Shown: piece after piece, positions 8,545 to 16,455 of the stretch | How the letters are laid out: every line of letters starts with the position of its first letter | How positions within the stretch are numbered: position 1 is the stretch's first letter | Source of the DNA: CAZOEL01 sp964578835 | GTDB lineage: Bacteria > Desulfobacterota > Syntrophobacteria > Syntrophobacterales > Syntrophobacteraceae | Direction: 5' to 3' | Length of the DNA: 49,963 nt | Assembly: GCA_964578835.1 (NCBI GenBank) | Contig: CAZOEL010000051.1 | Span: 1 to 49,963, forward strand | Translations under genes and position numbers: made by a program | Notes under the pieces: generated by a model | The model's database searches: none | What the model was told of the DNA's origin: nothing | The model's input: the letters and a program-made list of their open reading frames with translations, nothing else

Positions 8545-9726
8545 CTACTCCATTGAGAGGCTGCGGCAGAGCAGATCGGTCAATTGACAGAACTCGATCA
8601 TCATCTTCAGGGGAGTAAGCTTGCCTATGACAAACCAACGGATAGCCAAATGAGTAAAAGAGCCGATAAACAAATTGCGAAAAATCCTGTTATCGACCTC
8701 GGAGCGAAAAACGCCTCTCTCCTTGCCTTCATTGAGGATTCCATACAGGGGCTCAATGTATTGAAGGTATGAAGGATACGAATCTGCGACGTAGAATTGC
8801 TTATTGAGCTTGATGTCGTTGAGAAAGACCATCAAGAATTGAGGGTCCGATAGAAAAACACAGAAATGAGCCCAAATCAGATGCCTGAGCTTGACGACCG
8901 GGTCCTCCTGACAGAACACATCTTCAAGGCAGGATCGATACGATTGAAACCGCTCTTTGGGTATCGACAGGAGCAGGTCCTGCTTGTTCTTAAAATATTC
9001 ATATATGGTGCCCTCCGCGACGCCCGCCTTCTGGCCCACATCGACCATGGTCGCTCTATTGAAGCCCTTCTGAGCGAAAACCTCGGTCGCAGCCCTCAAA
9101 ACGCGCAGCGCCTTGTCGCCATTTTCGGTCTCTGCCGGTTTTTTTTCAATCATAGCAAGAAGGAGCGACATGATATGATCGAAGTCCGAGGTAGTGTTGA
9201 CAACCTCCCCGGCCTGCAAACAGGAGAGGGAGACCTCGTCGAGCAACCCCATAATCATATCCCGCACCACTTCCAGATTGATATCGTCCCGAAAATATCC
9301 CTCATTGACGCCATCTTTGAGAATATTGAGGAGCACATCGGTATACTTTCGAAGCTCAGCATAGCTTTCATGGCTATAGAAATTCTTATTGGATCGACAC
9401 TCGAGCAGGAGGTTCTTGATTATCCGGGCGTGGCCGGTGTTGAAATCATTACTGTGAAGATGGTGCCAAACCATTTTGCCGAGCCTCGACACGGGCCCCA
9501 TGATGCCCTTGAATTGAAACATCAGCTCGTCATAGGCGGTCCTCATATTCTCATAGAAAGCGCAGAATAATAAATCTTCCTTATTCTTGAAGTAATGGTA
9601 GATGATGGAGTCAACGACCCCCGCATTCGTAGCAATCTCGGTTATAGTGGAATCCTTGAGCCCCTTTTCGGAAAATATCACCTCAGCCGCTCGCAAGATA
9701 GATTGGCGTTTATCCATATCAGGCAT
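8545..9726 (-). CDS. tandem (double) TetR/AcrR-family transcriptional regulator
   Basis: A 393-residue protein made of two TetR proteins in series. The first TetR N-terminal HTH spans about residues 8-52 (TITEIATNAGVVDSIIYHYF) and has its own ligand-type helical domain to about 195. A second HTH spans about 206-251 (TMVDVGQKAGVAEGTIYEYF), also followed by a full effector domain. Single TetR proteins are about 200 residues, so this is a fused duplication. The ATG at 9726 has AGGAG 9 nt upstream. Its position between the bbs operon and the bss-like operon makes it the likely local regulator. Confidence 0.88.
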   Translation of the reverse strand: MPDMDKRQSILRAAEVIFSEKGLKDSTITEIATNAGVVDSIIYHYFKNKEDLLFCAFYENMRTAYDELMFQFKGIMGPVSRLGKMVWHHLHSNDFNTGHARIIKNLLLECRSNKNFYSHESYAELRKYTDVLLNILKDGVNEGYFRDDINLEVVRDMIMGLLDEVSLSCLQAGEVVNTTSDFDHIMSLLLAMIEKKPAETENGDKALRVLRAATEVFAQKGFNRATMVDVGQKAGVAEGTIYEYFKNKQDLLLSIPKERFQSYRSCLEDVFCQEDPVVKLRHLIWAHFCVFLSDPQFLMVFLNDIKLNKQFYVADSYPSYLQYIEPLYGILNEGKERGVFRSEVDNRIFRNLFIGSFTHLAIRWFVIGKLTPLKMMIEFCQLTDLLCRSLSME

Positions 9727-10635
9727 CTACTCTTCTCCTTTTGCGCCCTAGAACCACCCCGCATCAGTACAGCACCAAATCCGCCACGGCCCCACTTACC
9801 GAGCAGCGAGATCTCTCTTGCGAGAAGAATCAATCACCGGAATCATCCCCACCCAAGGAGCAGGGAGCTTCGAGCCGCTCAAAACCGCTCCGCACCAAAG
9901 CGGGGGACTACCCACTCGCAAATTCTGAGGAGCGCATTCCCGTCTGACATCCGTAGCGGAAAGACGATATGATGGAGCACTATAATAAAGTTGCCAGTCG
10001 TTTTCAACCAATCTTGCGTTGAATTCTAGTCATAAAGCAAATACTGACACTCCATTCTAAAATCGATATCCAACTCTTAATTCTGTAATTCCAAAGCCAT
10101 AACTCAATAATCAACTTCAAATCATTGGCTTGAAATAGTAGAATGCCGTTCGCTATTCGAACAATACATATTACTACTCTATGAGAACAAGCATAAATCC
10201 GCTCGGATAAAACTCCTGAATACCCGACCCAGCCATTTCTTTCCCACTTTGCGACATTCCTCACAAAATTAGAGCCCTAAAAGCCTTGAGCGCCTTGAGC
10301 CTCTTTTTGTTGCGCTCAAAAAATAATGCTTGACAATTCATTTCAAATGGTTTTCACTGTTCTCGAATTCGCCTCAATAAGTGTTAAATTGAAGCGAATT
10401 TATTTGCAACACTCATTCTCATGCGGCTTTCGCGGCTCTCTCATTCTGCAGCTCTCTTCTCATCAAAGTTCTTTCTGTTATTCTGGCGCAAACGCCTCGA
10501 GCTTATGCCTTGGGGCGCTGAATGCACGGATGGCAGCCTGACGGCACGGCAAACCGTATTCCCGCAGGTTACCCGAGTTGAATGAATAGACTCTCAAGAA
10601 CCTACCATCGTTAACAACAAGCAGGAGGAAATGTT
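9727..10635. other. 909-bp regulatory intergenic region, no gene seen
   Basis: It lies between the divergent TetR gene and the first bss-like gene. The middle part (about 9990-10420) is markedly AT-rich. TTGACA occurs at 10330-10335 but has only a weak -10 (TTCACT). The notable structure is the palindrome at 10365-10400. Short reading frames here lack homology and ribosome sites, and I reject them. Confidence 0.6.
10365..10400. promoter_or_regulatory. 35-bp imperfect palindrome, candidate TetR operator for bss-like operon
   Basis: AATTCGCCTCAAT (10366-10378) and ATTGAAGCGAATT (10388-10400) are inverted repeats matching at 12 of 13 positions around a 9-nt spacer. The left arm also recurs at the bbs promoter (8235-8249). 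The long, spaced symmetric site suits a dimeric or tandem TetR regulator such as the neighbouring gene. Confidence 0.6.
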
Positions 10636-10812
10636 ATGGCGACTTGCGGAGAATGCGCATCTTTTTTTGCTATTCCGGCAGGTGACCTGGATTATGAAAA
10701 GGGGAAAGGCGACTGCGTCGTTCAACAACAGGACCAGAAGGGCAAATTCTGGTTGTCAAAGCCGGTAAAGGATACGGATGTGGCGTGCGACCACATGCAG
10801 ACGCGCAGATAG
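10636..10812 (+). CDS. bssC: BssC-like small Fe-S subunit of arylsuccinate synthase
   Basis: A 58-residue protein beginning MATCGECASFF. Four cysteines (C4, C7, C27, C51) and a GKGDCV / GKFWLSKPV core match the gamma subunit of benzylsuccinate synthase, which binds a HiPIP-like [4Fe-4S] cluster and stabilises the large subunit. A strong AGGAGG lies just upstream of the ATG. It precedes the catalytic subunit as bssC does in known operons. It is short but well supported by motif and context. Confidence 0.88.
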   Translation: MATCGECASFFAIPAGDLDYEKGKGDCVVQQQDQKGKFWLSKPVKDTDVACDHMQTRR

Positions 10813-10897
10813 GCGCGTCGTCCGAAATGCCTTCATGACAGGCGTTTGAAAAGCTTTTGACAAAGTTGAGCGAACATATTGGCCGCCGGCTGAATCC

Positions 10898-10912
10898 GGC
10901 TCGACGCGAGCC
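10898..10912 (+). other. short GC hairpin between bssC- and bssA-like genes
   Basis: GGCTCG (10898-10903) pairs with CGAGCC (10907-10912) over a 3-nt loop in the 196-bp gap. It may affect mRNA stability between subunit genes made in equal protein amounts. Confidence 0.45.
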
Positions 10913-11008
10913 GACCCATCGCGATCCCGATCGATACGCTCCATGGAAGCGGGAGCGCCAGCCAGCGATCAATTCATCTGAACCTTTTTGCCTTCAGGAG
11001 AAATAACC

Positions 11009-13441
11009 ATGCCCATCACCGAAAGAACAAAGAGACTGAAAGAAAGGTGCCGTTACAAACACGTTGCAGGCGGAGAATACGTAGACCCGAACGTCAAGGC
11101 TGGAGTCGAGAGAGCCAGATATATCACGGAGGCCCACAAGGAGCACGTGGGCAAGCCGATTTGCATCGTACGCGCCGAATGCCTCAAGAACGTTCTCCAC
11201 AAGATGACGATCCACATCCAGGAAGACGAGATCCTGGTTGGGGCCAACACCGAGCATCCCGACTATTTCCCCATGTACCCTGAGCTTTCCTACTTTTCCA
11301 CAGTCGATATGGTGGAGAGCCCCTACTGCACGGAAAAAGAGGAAATGCGGGCCATAGCCGAATACTGGAGGCCCTACACCATCCAGAGGAAGGCCGAGAA
11401 GTACTTCACGCCCGAAGAGCTCGACATCATGTATTCGGCCACCACCGTGCAGCCCCCCATGTTCGTTACCGCCTTCAGCTCGATCATGCCCAACTACGAG
11501 TCGGTGCTCGATGACGGTCTGGAGAAGCGCCTCGAGATGATCGAAAGCGAGCTCGCCAACGCCAACGCCAAGATGCGCCAGTCCCCCTGGATCGCCAAAG
11601 ACAGCCTTCCCTACTTGGACAAGATCGATCAATGGGAAGCCATGATCATAGCCGATAAGGCCGTGATCGCCTGGGCGCAACGCTACAGCCGCTTGGCGAA
11701 GATCATTGCGGAAAACTTCGAGCCAAACGAAGAGCGAAAGCAGGAACTGCTCGAGGTCTCGGACATCTGCAGGCAAGTCCCGGCCAAGGCTCCGAGAGGA
11801 CTGCGCGATGCGATGCAGGCCAAGTGGTTCACCTACCTGATCTGCCACTCCATTGAAAGATACAGCAGCGGTTATGGCCAAAAAGAAGACAGGATGCTTT
11901 GGCCCTTCTACAAAAGAAGCGTCATCGACAAAACGCATCAGCCCATGACGCGCGATCAGGCCCAGGAGCTCTTCGAGTGCGAGCGCCTCAAGGTCTCCGA
12001 GCATGGCAGCACCAAGGGCCGCCAACTGCGCGAATTCTTTGCGGGAGCCAACGATCTGTTCATTCTCACCCTGGGCGGAACAAACCCGGATGGCACCGAT
12101 GCGTGCACCGAATGCACGGATGTGATCCTTGACGCCACGGAAAGCATAGTCACAACCGAGCCTTCCATCGCTTTCAGGTGGAACAAGAACGGGCGCGTCG
12201 AAACCAAGAAGCGCGTCTTCAACTGCATCAAGAAAGGCTTTGGCTTCCCATCCATCAAGAACGATGAGCTCAATACCGAGCAGTTGATGAAGTACTTCAA
12301 CGTGCCGGAGGAGCAGGCCAGAGACTGGGCTCTGGTTCTTTGCATGTCGCCCGGCGTCACGGGGCGCAGAGGAACGCAGAAGACCAGAAGCGAGGGCGGC
12401 TCCGATCTCTATCCGGCCAAGATCCTCGAGATTGCTCTTAACCAGGGTTACGATGAGTTCTTCACAGAATCTCAGCTTGGCCCACAGACTCCTGACGCCT
12501 CAGAGTTTAAGAGCATCGAGGATGTGTGGGAAGCGCTGAGACAACAGGCCAGGTTTGCAATTGACCTCACCATCCGTTCTAAAGACGTCGGGCGCGTAAT
12601 GGAAGCCAAATACCTGTGCTGCCCGTTTATCTCCAGCATCGACGACGGCTGCGTCGAGAAGGGCATGGACGCCAATGAACTGGCAGAAATTCCCAACCCC
12701 TGGCACAACCTGATCGGCGGAAACATCGTCGTGGTGGATTCCATCGCCGCCATTCAGAAGCTCATCTTCGAAGAGAAGAAATACACAATGGCCGATCTCC
12801 TGGATGCCTTGAAGAACAACTGGGAAGGCAGAGAGGAGATGCGGCTCGACTTCTGGAACGCTCCCAAGTTCGGCAATGACGATCCCTACGCAGATCAGAT
12901 CGCCAAACGCTATTACGACATGATGGCCGATGAGTTCACCCGGGTGAGAACCTACTCGGGAACGTTCCCGCTGCCCTTGGCCCAGTCGGTTGCCGGCTAT
13001 ATTGTGAACGGCCCGAAGACCGGCGCTACCCCCAACGGGCGACATGCGGGCGAAGCGCTCGATGATGGCGGCATTTCGCCGTACATGGGCTGCGATCATG
13101 GCGGCCCGACCGCCGTTCTCAATTCGGTTTCCAAGATCGATGTGTCTCGCTACAAGGGAATTCTCTTAAACCAGAGGCTCTCCCCAACCATGATGAACAG
13201 CGAAGCGGGCTTCGATCTCTGGTTGTCCTATATGAACACATGGCATTCTCTTGGCATCGATCACGTTCAGTTCAATGTCACCTCCACTGATGATATGCGC
13301 GCCGCGCAGCATGAGCCCGAAAAGTACACGGACACCATCGTCCGCGTGGCGGGCTACAGCGCCAAGTTCATCGATCTGGCAAGGTACTCTCAGGATACCA
13401 TTATTGCGCGCACCGAGCATGAATTGGGCGCTGCAAAATAG
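11009..13441 (+). CDS. bssA: glycyl radical enzyme, benzylsuccinate synthase-type alpha subunit
   Basis: An 810-residue catalytic subunit of the fumarate-adding family (BssA/NmsA/HbsA/AssA). The ATG at 11009 has CAGGAG 8 nt upstream; a TTG seven codons earlier is not used here. The C-terminal RVAGY carries the radical glycine Gly782. The active-site thiyl residue is Cys445 in VLCMSPG. The 337-residue Cys-Gly spacing is close to that of Thauera BssA (493 and 829). Arg460 in TQKTR sits where a fumarate-binding Arg is expected. The enzyme adds a methyl(ene) carbon to fumarate, anaerobically in the cytoplasm. Which hydrocarbon cannot be decided by eye. Confidence 0.92.
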   Translation: MPITERTKRLKERCRYKHVAGGEYVDPNVKAGVERARYITEAHKEHVGKPICIVRAECLKNVLHKMTIHIQEDEILVGANTEHPDYFPMYPELSYFSTVDMVESPYCTEKEEMRAIAEYWRPYTIQRKAEKYFTPEELDIMYSATTVQPPMFVTAFSSIMPNYESVLDDGLEKRLEMIESELANANAKMRQSPWIAKDSLPYLDKIDQWEAMIIADKAVIAWAQRYSRLAKIIAENFEPNEERKQELLEVSDICRQVPAKAPRGLRDAMQAKWFTYLICHSIERYSSGYGQKEDRMLWPFYKRSVIDKTHQPMTRDQAQELFECERLKVSEHGSTKGRQLREFFAGANDLFILTLGGTNPDGTDACTECTDVILDATESIVTTEPSIAFRWNKNGRVETKKRVFNCIKKGFGFPSIKNDELNTEQLMKYFNVPEEQARDWALVLCMSPGVTGRRGTQKTRSEGGSDLYPAKILEIALNQGYDEFFTESQLGPQTPDASEFKSIEDVWEALRQQARFAIDLTIRSKDVGRVMEAKYLCCPFISSIDDGCVEKGMDANELAEIPNPWHNLIGGNIVVVDSIAAIQKLIFEEKKYTMADLLDALKNNWEGREEMRLDFWNAPKFGNDDPYADQIAKRYYDMMADEFTRVRTYSGTFPLPLAQSVAGYIVNGPKTGATPNGRHAGEALDDGGISPYMGCDHGGPTAVLNSVSKIDVSRYKGILLNQRLSPTMMNSEAGFDLWLSYMNTWHSLGIDHVQFNVTSTDDMRAAQHEPEKYTDTIVRVAGYSAKFIDLARYSQDTIIARTEHELGAAK

Positions 13442-13468
13442 AGCTGACTTAGGTTGGCTTCTGCAATA

Positions 13469-13501
13469 GGCGGTCCCAAGTCCAAAGGACGCGGGACCGC
13501 C
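13469..13501 (+). other. strong two-part hairpin between bssA- and bssB-like genes
   Basis: GGCGGTCCC (13469-13477) pairs with GGGACCGCC (13493-13501). Inside, GTCC (13480-13483) pairs with GGAC (13487-13490). No T run follows. It sits 28 nt after the catalytic-subunit stop and 100 nt before the small-subunit gene, so it could act as an RNase block or a processing site. Confidence 0.6.
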
Positions 13502-13601
13502 GTCCACTCGGAGCGCACCGTGTGATCGCCGCCCTCAAACATTCCTTAACAGGCGGCCTTCCATAACGCCAAGAATCAAATCAGAACAGGAGGAAAACAC
13601 C

Positions 13602-13808
13602 ATGGCTACATGCAGCGAATGCAAGCACTTAACCCCTTCTCCCACTGGCGATCCGGCCAAGGGCGTTTGCATTCAAAAGAGAAGCAAGCTGCCTGAAACG
13701 CAGAAGACCTCCACTGCAATCAAAGGCAAAATGGTGAAAAAAGCCGATGAGGCATGCGAGAATTTCGAAAAAGGCGAGTCTTGGAAGGAGATCAAGTCTC
13801 TGCTCTGA
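13602..13808 (+). CDS. bssB: BssB-like small Fe-S subunit of arylsuccinate synthase
   Basis: A 68-residue protein starting MATCSECKHL, with cysteines C4, C7, C23 and C52, the pattern of BssB and BssC (HiPIP-type [4Fe-4S] fold). AGGAGG precedes the ATG. It follows the catalytic subunit, as bssB does. Its N terminus strongly resembles the other small subunit (MATCGECASF), consistent with a shared origin. In known enzymes this beta subunit controls access to the active site; that role is carried over by homology. Confidence 0.87.
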   Translation: MATCSECKHLTPSPTGDPAKGVCIQKRSKLPETQKTSTAIKGKMVKKADEACENFEKGESWKEIKSLL

Positions 13809-14080
13809 TCCTGAAGAGACAGTAACCGATCGCAAGGAAGGCCGCTCCTGTCCAACAGACAGGCCCGTTGCTTCGATAGCACAAATAACCTCTTGCATAT
13901 AGTGACGTATACTTACTTGCTTCGCTGCCGAAGAGCTTGATGGTTGATCGAAGTTGGCGTCACCAAACCTGCGATCGGTTACCGACATATTTTGTCTCAT
14001 ATCTACTGCTGGAAGCGTGAGAGAAGCAGCACGCGCGGCGCCGACCGATGCAGGGGGCCGAGCTGCCGCAAGGAGGCCAA

Positions 14081-15193
14081 ATGCGTCAAATCAAAGAGGT
14101 CGATCCCGAGCAAAGCTTTTTGGTCACAAATATCCAACGTTTTTCCGTTAACGACGGACCGGGCATTCGCACCACATTGTTTCTAAAAGGATGTCCCCTG
14201 CGATGCGCCTGGTGCCACAATCCTGAGACAATCAACCCGCACCAGGAGTTTTTCTTCAACTCCGAGAAATGCAAAAAATGCGGATCTTGCGCCAAAGTTT
14301 GCCCCGAAGGCGCAATCATACCTCCCAGAATTATCCGTGGAGCCGACAAGAACGCCGATTCGCTGATAGAACCGATCATTTTTTACTCGCGGCCTCCGAA
14401 AATGCCTCGCAGAGCGGCCAACAAAGTCCAGGAGCCCGACACCATCGATCCGCCACGGTTCGACAGGGATAAATGCACACGTTGCATGAAATGCGTCGAA
14501 GCCTGTCCCTATGGAGCCCTCTATCTTGTCGCCCGTACGATGACCGTCCCGCAAGTAGTCCAGGAGATGAAAAAGGACTCTCTCTTCTATCGATCTTCGG
14601 GTGGAGGCGTCACGATTTCCGGAGGCGAACCCCTCGCGCAGCCCGACGTCACTCTGACCATCCTCAAACGGGCCAAAGAAGAAGGATTTCACACGACGCT
14701 CGACACCACCGGCCTGGTCTCCTGGCGCATCATCGAGCAGATCATGCCTTATGTCGATCTGATCCTTTTTGACGTCAAAGTCCTGGATGACGTAAAGCAT
14801 AAGAAATGGACCGGGGCTTCCAACAAGCTCATTCTTGAAAACGTTCGCAAATTGTCGAAGACAAAGGCGCGGATTCGACTGCGCTCGATAGCCATCCATA
14901 ATGTCAACTACTGGGATCTTTCACACGCCAGAGAGGTCGCCCTCTTCGCGCAATCGCTGGGAAAGTGCGTTACGGGGATCGACATAATACCATTTCATAA
15001 CTTCGGCGAAGCCAAATACGAAAGACTTGGACTCAAATACCTTTTTAAAGGCTTTCCCAATCTTTATCCCGAAGACGTAGCCGAATACAAGGAAGTCTTT
15101 TTGGCCAACTGCGACTGGGAGCCCACCATCGGAGGTTTGATGGCGAAGGATGAAAACGAACAGGTTGAAACGCCCTCTCAGATGGTCGGATGA
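14081..15193 (+). CDS. bssD: glycyl radical enzyme activating enzyme, BssD-like radical SAM protein
   Basis: A 370-residue radical SAM activase. The ATG at 14081 is preceded by AGGAGG; the longer upstream frame lacks a better start. Motifs in order: DGPGIRTTLFLKGC, then the radical-SAM CxxxCxxC (CPLRCAWC), and two ferredoxin-type clusters (CKKCGSCAKVC and CTRCMKCVEAC) typical of BssD/PflA-type activases with an inserted cluster domain; then GGGVTISGGEP. It would abstract H from Gly782 of the catalytic subunit. Here it follows bssB, whereas in Thauera-type operons it comes first. Confidence 0.93.
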   Translation: MRQIKEVDPEQSFLVTNIQRFSVNDGPGIRTTLFLKGCPLRCAWCHNPETINPHQEFFFNSEKCKKCGSCAKVCPEGAIIPPRIIRGADKNADSLIEPIIFYSRPPKMPRRAANKVQEPDTIDPPRFDRDKCTRCMKCVEACPYGALYLVARTMTVPQVVQEMKKDSLFYRSSGGGVTISGGEPLAQPDVTLTILKRAKEEGFHTTLDTTGLVSWRIIEQIMPYVDLILFDVKVLDDVKHKKWTGASNKLILENVRKLSKTKARIRLRSIAIHNVNYWDLSHAREVALFAQSLGKCVTGIDIIPFHNFGEAKYERLGLKYLFKGFPNLYPEDVAEYKEVFLANCDWEPTIGGLMAKDENEQVETPSQMVG

Positions 15194-15219
15194 GCCTGAT
15201 CGCAAGGAGACTACATCCC

Positions 15220-16107
15220 ATGAAAACCGACAATAACGGGACAATCGCCATACCGGCTGAAGACCCCTACTATTATATCGACAATGAGACGCTCGGCATC
15301 ATTCAGAGAATCCACACGATCTCGAAGAAGCATCCCGTGAACGTGCTGGTGGCGGGAAGACAGGGCTGCGGCAAGTCATCGATCGTAAACCAGTACGCAG
15401 CCGTCTACCAGAGGCCTCTGGCCACCTTCCAGGTGGGAATTCTCTCAGAGCCGGGGCAGCTCTTCGGGGAGTACACGCTGGAGAATGGAGAAACCCGCTA
15501 CAAAGAGTTCCTTTTTCCCAAAGCCATCCAGACCCCCAACTGCGTCATTCACTTAGAGGAGATCAACCGCCCCGAGCACCCGAAGGCCTTGAACATGCTC
15601 TTCTCCATCCTCTCCGATGATAGGCGGGTGTGGATGGATGAGCTCGGAACCTTGAAGGTTGCAGACGGCGTGGTCTTTTTCGCCACCTTGAATGAAGGCG
15701 AAGAGTACATAGGGACGGAACTGCTCGACCCGGCTCTAAGGGACAGGTTCTATGTCATCCTCATGGACTATCTTCCCAATCAGGTTGAGCGAGAGGTCCT
15801 GTTGCGCAAAACGGGGGTGAGCGAAGAAGAGGCCGACCAGATCATCTCGGCCATCAACACCATCCGAAGCCACTCAGAGCTCGCCATAGACGTGTCCACG
15901 CGCACGACGCTCATGGTGGGGGAGATGATGGCGGTCGGGGCGTCGCTCAGAGAAGCCCTGGTCACAAGCCTTCAGACCAACAAAGTCACTCTGGAGTCTA
16001 TTCTCCTCTCGCTCCACGTCGAAAAGGGCTTTGTCGATAAAGCCGACAAAGAATATTTGCGCTTCAGCCGAGGCGTCGTTCATCCACCGATAGCTTGCGC
16101 GCGATGA
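15220..16107 (+). CDS. bssE: MoxR-family AAA+ ATPase, BssE-like
   Basis: A 295-residue MoxR/NorQ-type AAA+ protein with Walker A GRQGCGKSS and Walker B VIHLEEINRPE. The ATG at 15220 is preceded by AAGGAG; an earlier in-frame ATG overlaps the bssD stop but has no ribosome site. BssE-type ATPases are a constant part of bss operons and are thought to act as chaperones for the glycyl radical enzyme. A VWA-domain gene downstream (16456) fits the usual MoxR-VWA pairing. Confidence 0.88.
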   Translation: MKTDNNGTIAIPAEDPYYYIDNETLGIIQRIHTISKKHPVNVLVAGRQGCGKSSIVNQYAAVYQRPLATFQVGILSEPGQLFGEYTLENGETRYKEFLFPKAIQTPNCVIHLEEINRPEHPKALNMLFSILSDDRRVWMDELGTLKVADGVVFFATLNEGEEYIGTELLDPALRDRFYVILMDYLPNQVEREVLLRKTGVSEEEADQIISAINTIRSHSELAIDVSTRTTLMVGEMMAVGASLREALVTSLQTNKVTLESILLSLHVEKGFVDKADKEYLRFSRGVVHPPIACAR

Positions 16108-16137
16108 TGGCCATGAGCTCCCTGGTCTCTCGCCATA

Positions 16138-16299
16138 AGGAGCTGGAAAAGAATAACTCCTCTGTTTTGTGAAAGAACCTGGATTCCCGCCTTCGCGGGA
16201 ATGACTGTGCTGGTGTGGGAATGACTGCCGGCGGCGTTTCCCGTCATTCCCGCGAAGGCGGGAATCCAGAAAAACGATGACTTATTTTTTCCAGCTCCT
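16138..16299. repeat. 162-bp nested palindromic repeat element (MITE/REP-like)
   Basis: The outer arms share AGGAGCTGGAAAA (starting at 16138; complement ending at 16299). Inner arms at 16179-16205 and 16243-16269 form a perfect 27-bp inverted repeat built on GGATTCCCGCCTTCGCGGGA, a widespread bacterial repeat unit. No open gene is present. It occupies almost the whole gap between the MoxR gene and its VWA partner and could fold into a very stable cruciform or RNA hairpin. Confidence 0.75.
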
Positions 16300-16455
16300 A
16301 AGCGTCCGTGAGCCTGGATCTGTGGCGCACAGACTTTTCTCGTCATTCTCCAGCCATTGACAAGCGTGAATGACGAGGTCCCTGCTTCCCATATGTTGAA
16401 GATCTTCTGAAAGCGCCTTAGGCAGGCCAGCATCAATCATAGAAAAGAGGACAGG

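Noticed and set aside
10326..10541. A 71-codon plus-strand frame upstream of the small synthase subunit
   Set aside because: It overlaps the operator palindrome, has no ribosome site and looks like AT-rich noise.
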